Positions 45,195 through 55,920 of a stretch of DNA of 64,000 nucleotides are shown here, in pieces (position 1 is the stretch's first letter; every line of letters begins with the position of its first letter). The notes below the pieces were generated by a model. It was not told where the DNA came from. It searched no databases and worked only from the letters and a program-made list of their open reading frames with translations. Source of the stretch: Amoebidium appalachense (Eukaryota; Ichthyosporea); assembly GCA_963693365.1 (NCBI GenBank), contig CAVNZM010000014.1, positions 6,820,001 through 6,884,000 of the forward strand. Direction: 5' to 3'. The position numbers and the translations under genes were made by a program.

Positions 45195-46179
45195 CTATGT
45201 GCATGTCCGCATGCAGCCACATGCGCGTGCGCACCCACGTGCGCGAATGTCTCTCTCTCCTTGTGTGTGTGTGTGTATGTATGTGCCTGTGTGTCTGTGC
45301 ATGTACGTGTTCCTGTGCCCTTCCACCCACCTTGCAATACCCACGCTGACCTTGAACTCGTGGTGTTTCTTGTGCACATACTTGTAAATGGACCTATGGT
45401 GCAGTGCCCTATGCGCCCAGTAGAACAGAGTATCCTCCACCACCATACAGCCAAACACTTGGAGAGCTACCTCGGGCACACTTGGGAGGGGACCTTGGAA
45501 GGTGTCTCCAATGACGTATTGGATTAAGTAGTAGGCAAAATAGACTGTGCCGTGGTGGTTAGGTGGGTGGGTGTTGTTTTTGGGTGTGTGTATATGTGTG
45601 TGTGTGTGTGAGTGGGTGGGCGGGTGGGCTGAGGGGGAGGAGGGGGAGGAGAGAGAAGGGAAGGAGGGGGGGGGGAGGGGGGAGGGGAGGGGGAGGGGGG
45701 TTAGGTTGATGTTAGGCATTCACAAAAGCCCACAGCGACCACCCACCAGACATGTTACCTACTACACGCACACATATGCACACCACAAGAAAGCGCACAC
45801 GTACACACACACACGCACGCACGCACGCAAGCACGTACACACACACACACAAACACACACACCACCTACCCTGTATGGGCATAGTCAGAAAGTGGTTCCT
45901 CGCAAGATGCTTCAAGCACTCCTTCAGCAGCTCTCCCTCAGGATACTTCTCTTTCTGTATCTTGTACTGTTCAAACAACCGATACTTATGCACAAGGTAC
46001 AACATGGCATTGAGAACGAGAAAAACACCCGTGTGCCCAAGCAAAAAGGTGACCCAAAAGAAGTGATGGTCGTTCAAGCCCGTCCACTTCTGCAGCCCCC
46101 ACCAGTAACTCTCCAGCCCAAGATCGACCGCTTTAGCCTGCGACCATAGAGAGAGAACGGTGGCATGTGCTTGCTCCAT
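43285..46179 (-). CDS. ERG25: C-4 methylsterol oxidase (sterol desaturase/fatty acid hydroxylase family), four exons, 286 aa
   Basis: Exons 45,870-46,179, 45,331-45,544, 44,249-44,417 and 43,285-43,452 join in phases 1, 2 and 0 into one open frame. The enzyme is a membrane di-iron oxygenase of the ER that removes the 4-methyl groups of sterols. The three His boxes are present: FYWAHRALHH, VHKKHHEF and RHDFHHSHN, and the family-typical EYAHPIEE and SFFTFWDWITGTD follow. Hydrophobic segments include FFWVTFLLGHTGVFLVLNAM and LIQYVIG. The length is close to the 290-310 aa of family members. Two acceptors (exons 3 and 4) are the last CACACAG of CA repeats. The next gene, on the same strand, encodes an unrelated ankyrin protein. 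Confidence 0.93.
43662..44095. repeat. Homopolymer cluster: poly(C), poly(C)-poly(A), poly(A)-poly(G)
   Basis: C at 43,662-43,700 and 43,909-43,958, A to 43,987, A again at 44,034-44,062 then G to 44,095, all in the last intron of the sterol oxidase gene. Confidence 0.9.
45031..45190. repeat. Two (GT)n arrays
   Basis: GT at 45,031-45,104 and 45,130-45,190 in the second intron of the sterol oxidase gene. A further array (44,418-44,477) ends the same intron at the exon 3 acceptor. Confidence 0.95.
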
Positions 46180-46972
46180 CGTGTGATGTTTCGAAGAATT
46201 GGTAGAAAGGGGAAAAAGAAATGGATGTGGAAAAAATGGGTACAAAGGGCTCAAGATATATGACCCTAATGAAAAAAAAGACGTCAGATATAGGAAGGGA
46301 AGAACCACAGGGCTGTGTGTATTTGAGGGACCACAGTGCTATGTATGTTTCCCACCCTTCCTTCCCTCTCTTTATCCTCAGTGCGCGCGCAAGCAATGAA
46401 CTTTTTTGGCAACTCGGAGTCTCGGACATGCGCGAGAAACGCACATAAATTGCACACCCTGGTGACAGGGATTGAAAGCGCACGCGGCTCACCAATAGGA
46501 ACACGCTACGAAACCGGCTCGGCCAATAGGAATGCTTGTTGTGTTTCGGTGCCCAGTTTGGCGGAAACACGTGAAGGAACTTCACCAGTATGCCGCACGT
46601 GACTGTGAAACGCTTTCAATGCAACGCGTAGAAACAGGTTGAAACTTGGGCTAAACGGAAACATGAATGAAGAGATCGCAAGTGGTGGATTCTTCTAGTC
46701 TGCATTTGTGGACGCATGCAACAGAGACAGGCAGTACGTTTTGGGGGGGCGGGGGAAGGGGGGCAGCCAGGGGGCGGAAGGGGGGACGGAGCTAAGAGGG
46801 GGCGGGGTGAGGTGGGGGAGGTGGTGGGGGCGGGGCGGGGTGAGGGAGAGAGGGGGGGGGGGGGGGGGGGGGGGGGGAAGAGAGAATGTCCTCATTGCAC
46901 CTGAGGCCTGGAAAAAACAAGGTAGGGGCGGATGATCACAGCGTGGATGTGGGACGACGAAGGCCTCCCCCG

Positions 46973-47016
<44 letters not shown>

Positions 47017-47283
47017 ACAGAAAAATGGAGAAAGAGGGAAAGAACTTGAGGATGAGACGTGCAGGCGGGGAAGAAGAGGTATGGCGAAAGCCTCCAGCAG
47101 TGCTCAGTTAAAACGTTTATGTGTCACTGAGAGTTCCCAGTGGTTGCCTTTCATGCATATGCTTTGCTTCTAAGAAGTGTTTCCAGTTCTTTCCTGCCAT
47201 ACACCTCCACCAACGGTACACAAGTCTCAGCATTCATTTCAGTATGCATCATCCTAACTGCACACACACACTCCGACACACGT
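46180..47283. promoter_or_regulatory. Upstream region of the sterol oxidase gene
   Basis: It contains two CCAATAGGAA boxes on plus (46,492 and 46,530) and two CACGTG E-boxes (46,567 and 46,596). These are plausible promoter elements 300-400 bp before the ATG. G-rich tracts at 46,853-46,877 and 46,976-47,015 lie further away. No coding sequence is supported. Confidence 0.4.
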
Positions 47284-48328
47284 TCACAGTCTAGCTCCGT
47301 GCCTCTTCAACACCCTAATTACCTCCCTCGCCCCGCTCTTTATCGCTATGCCCAGTGCTGTCTGCCCCGCGTAGGGCTTCCCTGATCTTCTATTCACATC
47401 TGCGCCCGCCCGTATCAAAACTTCCGCTCCTACAGCCAAGTCATTACTGGCCATCCTATGCAAGGGGGTGTACCCATACGTGTCATCAGCCTCTACCTCC
47501 CCCCCTGCATCCACTAGCATCTGCGTGCTCACTTGCCCTATTTTGGACATGCCACACGTGTGCAGTGGTCTTGCTCCCCCTGTCATCGTCTCGTTTGGGT
47601 CTGCACCGCCTGCTAGAAGTCTCCGCACCTCGTCTGGCCCCGTTGTGTATTGCTTTGGCCATTGCTGTGTAACCTCCCCCGCTATAGATGGGGCCAGGGT
47701 TGGGGTTGTGGTTTTGGTACTGTCGACCCCATAGCACCTGTAGGTGGGATATAGTGTTAGTATGTAAGCAAAGTCATCTGCGCATCTCTGCTCTTGTCTT
47801 ATCACCAATGTGATCAAGCCTTGCGGGCACAACTTCGATCTACATCAGTATGTGTTAATTTAAGGAAGAATAGGTTGTATTTTCGTGTGCTTGAAATTTT
47901 GTTTCGAGCTGTGTGTGTATGCATGCTGTCGCATGTACACTCATGTATAAGACGACAGGTCAGTATACTAGTACGCGCTTGCTTCCGAACTTAGTTGTGT
48001 GCCCTGTTGTATTCCACTCTCCGCATTTAAACATGCTCCCGTGTGTAGGTGTGCTGCTTTGGCCTACGTGTCTGTGTACAAGTCTGTGGTGTGGGGTCCA
48101 GTCTCAAGCGTGTTAAGGGGGGGGGGGGGGGGGGGGGGAGGGGGGGGGGGAAGGGGGGGGGGGGAGGGGAGGGGGGGTGGGGTGGGGGGAATGGGTGGAA
48201 CGCGAGGAAAAGGAGGGAAGAGGCTTATATATAGCACCCACCTCTCCCCTGTCGTCCCTCTTCACACAGCCGCTGTATATGCCGGCCCCAACCGTGTCCG
48301 CCACAGCATCAAAACCGTCGGGATCCAT
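47284..48328 (-). CDS. Ankyrin-repeat protein, two exons, 196 aa
   Basis: Exon 1 is 48,242-48,328 (ATG to GAG|GTGGGT), exon 2 is 47,284-47,787 (acceptor GAGCAG), joined in phase 0. Exon 2 holds about four ankyrin units: VRRLLAGGADPNE, GARPLHTCG...LVDAGGEVE, YGYTPLHRMA...LIRAGADVN and QTALGIAIKS...LKRHGA. Such repeats mediate protein-protein binding. A more distal acceptor (CTACAG at 47,745) would break the frame, which decided the choice. The 454-bp intron carries a G-rich tract. The partner and role are unknown. Confidence 0.8.
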
Positions 48329-48399
48329 GGTGTAGTTTAGAATCAGTGCTACTGGTAAAGACTTCTGTGACCGGGTCCCTTAGCCATCACCTATAAAAA

Positions 48400-49156
48400 A
48401 AATGAACAACTTGCACACAACTTCGTGCAAGCTTGTGTTGGTCTTTAGCAACATTGTCTCGGCAAGTCCGGTCATTTTGCTTTGAAAAAGGAACTTTATG
48501 ACTGTTTCAACCGAATGAACCATCAATTATAATTGACCGGAATTATAGAGTGGCTCTGGTTACGTAATCCGCCCGGCGTGCAAGGGGTCGCAGACTCGCA
48601 GGCCCGCGCAGGCCCGGACACACATGCAGGCAACGGGTGTTTGGTGCTCTTTTCAAGTTTTCACTGGAGTCAAAGTTTTTGAGTAACTGTAACACGGGAT
48701 ACGTATGTATACACCTTTCACCACCTACTTCTTTTACTTCTTACCTTTTTACCTCTTTATCCCTTACTCCTCCTCATTCTCCTCCTGGTTCTCACTGGTG
48801 CAGTAGTTAGAATGGCGTACTATAAAGCGTCTAAGATCAGGTATGAAAAAGCCCAGGAAAAAGCGTTTAAGAAGCGCATGCAAGGGGCGCATGCAAGGGG
48901 GGGGAGGGGGGGAGGGGGGAGGGGGGGACAGGGGGGGGGGGGGGGGGGGGGGCGGGATGGTAGAGGAGTTCGAAGCTGTGTATGGATGTGTGTGTGCGTG
49001 TACATGAGGCCAGGGAAAGGGGGAGGGGGGGGGGGAGGGGGGAGGGAAAGGAGCTGCGCGCACGGCAGGGGCTGGCACGAGGCATGGACTCATAATAACA
49101 TCCACGTACAGCTATCAGTTTGTGTGTGGGTGTGGGTGGTGTGTGTGTGTGTGGTG

Positions 49157-49188
<32 letters not shown>

Positions 49189-49463
49189 GCGCAGGGGAAG
49201 CTAAGTGTGTGTGTAAGAGGGGAAGGGGGGCTGGGGGGCATGACACGGGAAGTCGAAGCTGAGTGTGTGCTTGTGTCTGTATGTGCGTGGGGCCGGGGGG
49301 AGGGGTCCTTGCGCACTGTATGCGCTGCCAGGAGGAATTGCCCCACAAGACATTCACCATGGCGATCAGTTTGCGTGTTTGTGTGTGTGTGTGTGTGTCC
49401 GCAAGGGGGTGGGGGGGGGGGGTGGGGGGGGGGGGCTTCCAGAAAGCATCGACTCATAAGCAT
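48400..49463. other. Gene-poor stretch with G/C tracts
   Basis: No confident gene. A short plus frame starts at 48,812 (MAYYKASKIRYEKAQEKAF) with a possible donor ATCAG|GTATGA, but no partner exon is apparent. G-rich tracts at 48,900-48,951 and 49,160-49,189. Related short segments sharing AAACTGATnGC or ATGAGTCsATGC lie near 49,080-49,120, 49,330-49,378 and 49,440-49,480. Confidence 0.3.
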
Positions 49464-50131
49464 TCATGATGGACAACGTGAGATGTGCATTCCTCTGGCA
49501 CCAGGCCCACCAGTGGCACAGCCAACCATTAAAAAAACAAAATGCTGCACTATGGCCTCCCTCATGTCGGCAGGAACAAAGGCACCATCTGCCCAGTCAA
49601 TGTTTTCTGGTTTAAAGGGGAGGGAAGACCACAAAAGCGGGTTGCCAAACAGACCATAAGTCCGGGTGTTGATGCAGTTCTTCTGCGGGTGGCAGTGTGA
49701 GTGTGTGTCAGGAGAAAGGGTTATGCAGGAAAACATGCAGACAGCTACAAAAACGAAATCAACGAAAATGAAATTGTCCCTAACCTCGCCTGACAATCCT
49801 CACCACCACCAACAGTGCCCTTCATATTTCAAAACGTTCACTGCACCGAACTGTGTGCTGTGTGTCCCCCACAGGTGCGACCTTGCGCAATTTGCGCAAG
49901 TTGACCCCCTAAACCATAGATCGTTGAGATCTCCCTAAACATCTGGATATCGGCACATCTGGATAAGGGCAACTCCAAAAGTGCCCGTCCGACCTGGTGC
50001 CCATACTGGGGCATAAGCTCCGCATGCAGATAGCGGCGCGGGTGTGGATCAGAGATAACACCAGAAATAGGGGTGCTCTTTGATGGAAAGAACTGTTGTT
50101 TGAGGGGTGTCGTTCCGTATTTGGGCTTCAT
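49464..50131 (-). CDS. Unrecognised gene, at least two exons, structure incomplete
   Basis: Exon A begins with ATG at 50,131 (MKPKYGTTPLKQQFFPSK) and is open to about 49,870, ending in REISTIYGLGGQLAQIAQ. Exon B starts at an acceptor CCCGCAG near 49,679 (NCINTRTYGLFGNPLLW) and includes PENIDWADGAFVPADMREAI and CATGG. Both look coding by composition. Donors near the end of A give phase 1 whereas B needs phase 0, so an exon may be missing or the boundary misjudged. I do not recognise the family. Confidence 0.5.
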
Positions 50132-50689
50132 AGCTTACTATATATTAGAGATAGCTTATGCTTTTTTTTGACAACAAAATAAACCGGATATATGTTCATG
50201 ATCATGCAATCGATGACACCAAAGCATGCACGCTGCGCGCATACACTGTCATTCATATATATGCTAATGTTCAGCCCCTGAAATGCCCAAACCTTTAAAT
50301 TGAAAAACACAAAAATTTTCATTTGGGGGGGGTAAGTACACAAGCAAGTACTCCCTTCACTCGGCATGAAGTTGGCAAAGGAATCAAAACGCTGCCGCGT
50401 ATATCTATCCCTTTCATACGGGCCGGTTCAGTAGTCACGGGTATACTACCGTGCAGAGACCCAAACCGTTTTAGCGACCGATCATCGGTAGCTTTTTGGC
50501 CCGAAAGTCACTTCCAAATTGGGAGCAATAACGATTTTCATTGGACAAAAGTTTCAGATCATACTATATAAGGCAGCTGCGCATGGATCTAAAGGTCACT
50601 TTGGGGTCTAACAAGGGTTCAGCGTGTAGAACGGCGGGCCGGGTCGGGTCCGGGCCCGCGCCGCCAATCATATCCAGTCCACACTGTAA
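50132..50689. other. Intergenic, with a TATA-like site
   Basis: TATATAAGG occurs near 50,565. No convincing gene follows on the plus strand, because the next 760 bp are a transposon-like element. Confidence 0.3.
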
Positions 50690-51450
50690 TACAGGGTCTT
50701 CGCGATATCGTCATACCCCATATGGTCACCTCTCACCTTTTTCGTGACCCGGCTTGACCGGGTCGGTTCGGGCCGGGTATTGACCCGACCCGAATTTTCG
50801 GGTTTAGCCAATGAAAACCCGGAATTGCGATTTTGGCGCGAACGCTCGGCCCCCTGCCGGAGAAGCCTGAAACAGAACAGGAAAAAAAAAAAAACACGGC
50901 AGACAGTTAACGTACACGTGCACACAGTGACAGGGTTTCTCCTTTGTATTTGAGCCCGGAATAGAGTAGAAGGAGAGAAAATGGTTCAAATGGGCGCTGC
51001 TAAGGCCGCGAAGAGGGCCAGAGAAGAACAGAAAGCTCTGAATAAGCGTATGAATATATGCCTGAATATAAGCCTGTGCGCGCGAAAGCTTGCTTTAGGG
51101 CCGAGGGAGCACCTTGATCAAGGGGCTGAAGTGTGTGCGTAGAATGGGGTGGTGGTGGTGGTGGTATACGAACAGTCTTGGGTTTTGTCTTTCTATTCCC
51201 CTTTTTCCCTCCCTTCATCGACTGTATTCCTCTTTTCCTCCATCCCTAGCTAGCTCCCAACGTTGTGTGCGACTATGAAACTGCTGCTGGGCGAATGTAT
51301 TCGGACCATGTGCACGGTTTGCGCAATCAGATCACCCTAACCCTCTATTGAATAGTATCTCCCCAGAATCAGCCGATATCGTCACCTCTCGATATCGTCA
51401 CCCCCAAATGTGACTGTTTCGGAAGGTGACGATATCGCGAAGCCCCTGTA
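50690..51450. mobile_element. 757-bp MITE-like element with 22-bp terminal inverted repeats and TA flanks
   Basis: CAGGGTCTTCGCGATATCGT at 50,692 is matched in inverse by the end at 51,448, 21 of 22 bases identical. Both ends are flanked by TA, the target duplicated by Tc1/mariner-type elements. Subterminal CGATATCGTCACC occurs at 51,374 and 51,390 and inverted at 51,425, possibly transposase-binding repeats. No transposase is encoded, so it is non-autonomous. Confidence 0.75.
50980..51140 (+). pseudogene. Short exon-like frame inside the MITE-like element
   Basis: The frame begins MVQMGAAKAAKRAREEQKAL and has a donor-like AAGC|GTATGA, after which the frame soon stops. It resembles a basic N-terminal exon. 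Because it lies between the element's inverted repeats it may be a captured gene fragment or chance. Confidence 0.3.
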
Positions 51451-51461
51451 GTGTATAGGGG

Positions 51462-51627
51462 TTTACACACTTTTTATTGCGTGGACACTGCCGGAGGCCC
51501 AGCCACATTCGACGGCCTACTGCGTTTTCCAGCACAGCCAATCAAATGCAGCCAGTGACATATGTACATGCTAGGCAACAATGAGCGCCATCGTAGTATC
51601 TGACACCCCTGGCCCTATTACATATTA
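51462..51627. repeat. Dispersed repeat of about 165 bp, copy 1
   Basis: Nearly identical to 61,446-61,608 (same orientation) and to the reverse complement of 55,627-55,786. It contains CAGCCAATCAAATGCAGCC. On the plus strand at 55.6 kb the same segment precedes LINE-B ORF1, so it is probably the LINE-B 5' end; copies 1 and 3 would be 5' fragments on the minus strand. Confidence 0.8.
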
Positions 51628-52271
51628 CAAGGAGGTCTAAGCGCCGGCTGTCGCCGGCGCCTAAAACGAGTTTGACATAGTTTGGTTCGTCACCGGGAAA
51701 CATAAGTTGCTAGGAGGTGGGTGTATGAGCAACTAATTCGATGTTATAATCAATTTTTATATACGTGTTATAGAAAATTAAGTTATTTCAGAAAAATAAG
51801 TAATTTCGTTTTATTTCATAGAGAGAACAGGTTTGGTGTTCGGCCTCCATGTGCCGGCAATATATTTAATAGCTCACAGAGCGGTTTGGGATGAAAATCC
51901 GGTTTCCATTTGTGCCCCCCCAAAATTTCCAAAATTACTTTGCACATTTTTTTCCACCTGCCGTGCCTGTTTGCCTTGTCCCTCCCCTTTCCCCATCCCC
52001 CCTCCCCTCGGTTTGTGTTTTTGACTTGGAATGTATCAACTAGACTATTTTTCTGTGTTACGTGGTACTCCTTTTATGCCTAAGCCACCTTCTTCCCCCC
52101 CCCCCCCCCCCCCCCCGTTCTATTTTTTATTTAAGTTGAAAATTCATTATTTCGGTTCTGTGGCGTCGTCACACACACCGTCACGTGCACTGCCGAACAT
52201 ACACTTGTGCCATACACACACACACCGTATGATACACGAATAATACACACAAACACACTCATACAAACCAC

Positions 52272-52368
<97 letters not shown>

Positions 52369-52487
52369 CACATGTACACGCGTACGTACGATGCACCCCC
52401 GGGTACGGCATGTACAGTATTCACACGAACAAAGTTCCACACACTTTCGAAAGCTTTGTTTCAGACACACACACACAACACACGCAC

Positions 52488-52572
<85 letters not shown>

Positions 52573-52597
52573 GCACGCACGCGCACACACACACACA

Positions 52598-52642
<45 letters not shown>

Positions 52643-53204
52643 AACTGTCCATCCTCGTCACATGCATAGTTGGATATATTTACTTGATGCGTCAAAAGGT
52701 GTTCATTGGTTGATATATTTACTTATGGCGTCCAATTCTCCAAGTTCATTCGTCGTACGTACTATCGAAAGGAGGCGAAATCGGCATCGGGCACGTTGTG
52801 ATTTTTATCATAGCATTTATCGAAAAGTAAAAAAATGGATTTTTTACGATGTTTTATTATTTTTGCTAGACCAATAGTCATACCCGAGCGCCATGGCATG
52901 TAGCCGAGAACGGTCCTTTTTGACTCAGGGTTGCATTAGTTCATACCCTGACACCTACAGCCACACGTAGCGGCTGCTTACCTCCCTTTTTGCCCTCTAA
53001 TACTTTGTTCTGAATCAATTTTAGACTTAAACTTTTTATATTTTTTGACACAAACACCTCCACACGTTAATATTCTTCTATGCTGCTTGGTTTTATGCGC
53101 GTTTCGGCTTTTGATTTCGCTATGCAAATCTCCGCGGGTTGCATAGTCAGTGATTAGTCACTGGGCCAGATTACGGGAAGGTCAAACGGTCGTTATAATA
53201 TTAG
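51628..53204. other. Non-coding stretch with a perfect hairpin and CA arrays
   Basis: GCGCCGGC-TGTC-GCCGGCGC at 51,643-51,662 is a perfect 8-bp stem. CA arrays lie at 52,301-52,366 and 52,490-52,570. Relative to 61.6 kb this block separates two sequences that are adjacent there, so it may be an insertion or the result of a deletion at 61.6 kb. Confidence 0.5.
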
Positions 53205-55269
53205 TTAATGGGTAAGCAGCATCGGTAGCTCCGAAAGAAAGTTAAGGCACCGGATCACAATATCATACTGTGCAGCATTAACCACTTTAACTCCACCCAA
53301 TAGGCGCTTGGAACGAAAGTGTTCCGAGAGTTTGACCAATCGAGATCGGCCAATTTTATCGGCAAATTCCACGGATAAAAGCAGGATAAGCCGCGTCGGG
53401 TAGTTCACCGACAACATGTCAACAGTTGTTGATGTTAGCGACGCGCTAGAGGCGCTAGCAGGCTTATAACCAAAGCGAGGTCAGTTTCGCTAAATGATCT
53501 GAAAAGTGCGGTAAATCCCGGGAAAAACGGCACGAAATAGAATGAGCACAAGGGTGCTCGTGGGATAAGGTGCTTTTTTGCACAAAAAGCAATGAGCAAC
53601 ATGTGTTATCAGTGATAAGGGTACCTCAAAAGATGCCAAAATTACAGGAATCATCATCATATGATAGCTACAGTCTACATGCATCTTTACGTGCATCTTT
53701 ACTTCATCCAATTGGATCCAACATCAATCCTTATGCCCAAGGCATGCAAGGCCCAAAACGGGGTTTTTCCACTTTTACAAGACGAATTTACGACTATGCC
53801 CCAAAGACAGACAGAATGCTAGCCTAGCCTTGGCCATGGACGCTGCTGTGCTTGCGATTTTCGGTGAGGGCATGTGGAAGGTAGTAGCTACTAGTATAGG
53901 CGCCTGGCCGGCTGTGTTGGAGCCTAACGATTGGTCATATATCTTGTGCTGATAGCATTGCTGTACACAACGCTAAATTACTACTATATATCAGGCTTCT
54001 ACGTGCGGATAAGTAGAACAAAAATTATAAAAACATGTCTGTAAAAACATTTTATATTTCTGTACACGTATTAGTCGAACATTTTTGTGTGTTCCTTCGT
54101 TTACGAAGCTCTTGTGTCGGGTCTGGTGTCAGTTCTTAGAGCCATTCGTTGAATATCATGTCTTACTGGATCCGAAAAGCTTGCGGCATACAGTGCAGCT
54201 TTATAAAGCTCGAGCTGTGCACTGGCGTGTGGTTGCCGTAATCCGATCCACGCATAAGGTGAATGCCTAAAACACAAAGGTAAACAGTGAATAAGAAAAC
54301 AAAATCTATAAACAGCACAAGTAATAATAAAAAACACAATCATTACTATTTTCTTGCTAAATATAGTGCTTTTGCCTACCTGTCTGCAGTGTCGCGAATG
54401 ATCAGATCGTCTTGGGCAATGTTCTACATCTTGTAGTGGGATATGGAATGAACTATCTCGACATGTACGGGCCACGCACTATATTATGATCTGATAAACT
54501 TACGAAAACTGAAACAACAACAGAAAAAAAAAAAAAGGAAAAAAAAAACAGGAAAGAGAAAAGAAAAACGAAAAAGGAGAATGAAGCACCCTGTAAACCA
54601 GTAGACATGAAAATGTAGACCTATGCATGTCGTCTGCTTGATCACGCGATGGCAAATTGTGACTTCAGCATGCGCAAAGTTTGTCCTCTTTCCTTGCGTC
54701 CAATCAGCAGATAGATTCGCACAAGTCACTCAAGATTTTGCGGATGAATCAGAGAGTCTGCTCGCTCGCACGTTGCTTTGAACCCAACGTGGAAGCACAC
54801 ATGATAAGGCATTCCGAAAAACCAAACTATGTTTACCGATCGTCTTTATATAGAGAAACCAACCCATAGAAAAATTACAAAAGCACGTACAAAGCACTTC
54901 TAGAACCAAAACTAATCAATATTTATGGGTAATATATTTATAATATCAACTTTTCCAGTGGCTAACTGCCCATTTTCGCGCCATAAGCACACCTCGAAAT
55001 TACATATAGGCCGCGGTGGAGTCAAAGTGGTTAATAAGGTGATCTAGGATAGTCATCTTAAAACGGATATATTGAGGAAGAGAGGAAGAAAAGAGAATAA
55101 AACCGCCAATAACCTCCGGTTCTAATACATTAGCTAACAGGTTGCATTTATTGATAGATATGCAGCCGCTAGTGTATAGGATAGATTTTAGGAGGGCTTT
55201 GGAATGCAATAAGTTCGGGCATATGCCCTGGTAAATATTGGCAAGTTCTGATAGTGTACTCTGCCAAAC

Positions 55270-55307
<38 letters not shown>

Positions 55308-55560
55308 ATGTACAGGAAGGAGTAGAGGGGGGGAGGGGAGGGGGGGGGGGAGATAGTATGAAATATAGACTTAGACTCCGCGATGCCACTAGGGGGAGGG
55401 AGAGGGGAGAGACAAAGATATGTGTAGTAGAGTGAGCCGATAGACTTAGCTCGTGCAGGCGCACGATAGAGTTCATTAGATCGGAATGCATGGAATGTGG
55501 CATCCTTGGGGGGCCGGGTGATGATGATCTTTGAGGGCACGGCCTTGATCGGGCCGCAGT
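53205..55560 (-). pseudogene. LINE ORF2 C-terminal fragment, split by a transposon
   Basis: Minus-strand sequence 55,503-55,031 ends IRFKMTILDHLI and continues after the insertion (53,281-53,205) as NAAQYDIVIRCLNFLSELPM. This resembles the LINE-B ORF2 end YNILDFILNTRNYDLFIRCI. A (TA)n array at 55,270-55,305 interrupts the frame further upstream. It is a decayed relative of LINE-B. Confidence 0.65.
53278..55034. mobile_element. 1.75-kb non-autonomous transposon with TTAA target duplication
   Basis: Left end TTAA (53,278-53,281) then CCACTTTAACTCCACC; right end GGTGGAGTCAAAGTGG then TTAA (55,031-55,034). The 16-bp inverted repeats differ at one base. The paralogous sequence at 61,611-61,736 reads straight through a single TTAA (61,691-61,694) with matching flanks, giving the empty site. 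TTAA duplication is the hallmark of piggyBac-type transposition. No transposase frame is visible inside. Confidence 0.85.
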
Positions 55561-55626
55561 TGTGACTTACAATATGTAGCTTGATTCCGTTTGGATCTCA
55601 GGTTGCCCGTCGGAGCCCTGCCTACA

Positions 55627-55786
55627 AAGTAATAGGGGTGTCAGATACTACGATGGCGCTCATTGTTGCCTAGCATGTACATATGTCACTGGCTGCATTT
55701 GATTGGCTGTGCTGGAAAACGCAGTAGGCCGTCGAATGTGGCTGGGCCTCCGGCAATATCCACGCAATAAAAAAGTGTGTAAACCC
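55627..55786. repeat. Dispersed repeat of about 165 bp, copy 2 (LINE-B 5' end)
   Basis: Reverse complement of copies 1 and 3; it immediately precedes the LINE-B leader. Confidence 0.8.
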
Positions 55787-55920
55787 ATGAAGGCAACGTG
55801 CAGCCACAGGCTACATGACCACCAAAATAACCGACACCGAAAGAGCCACAGCGATGAAATAAAAAATAAAACAACAAGTGACCAAAGGACACCAGCTGGC
55901 AAAGGTACAAGTGCACGTGT

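Noticed and set aside
49464-49680. Truncated haemoglobin, from a CATGGP-like segment
   Set aside because: The proximal His and distal signature are not visible and the rest of the exon does not match that family.
51640-51665. Helitron 3' end suggested by a GC hairpin followed by CTAA
   Set aside because: The CTRR would touch the stem rather than lie about ten bases beyond it, and no matching TC start was found.
53490-54475. Transposase within the TTAA element
   Set aside because: The frames are short, have no recognisable catalytic motif and differ in strand, so the element is treated as non-autonomous.
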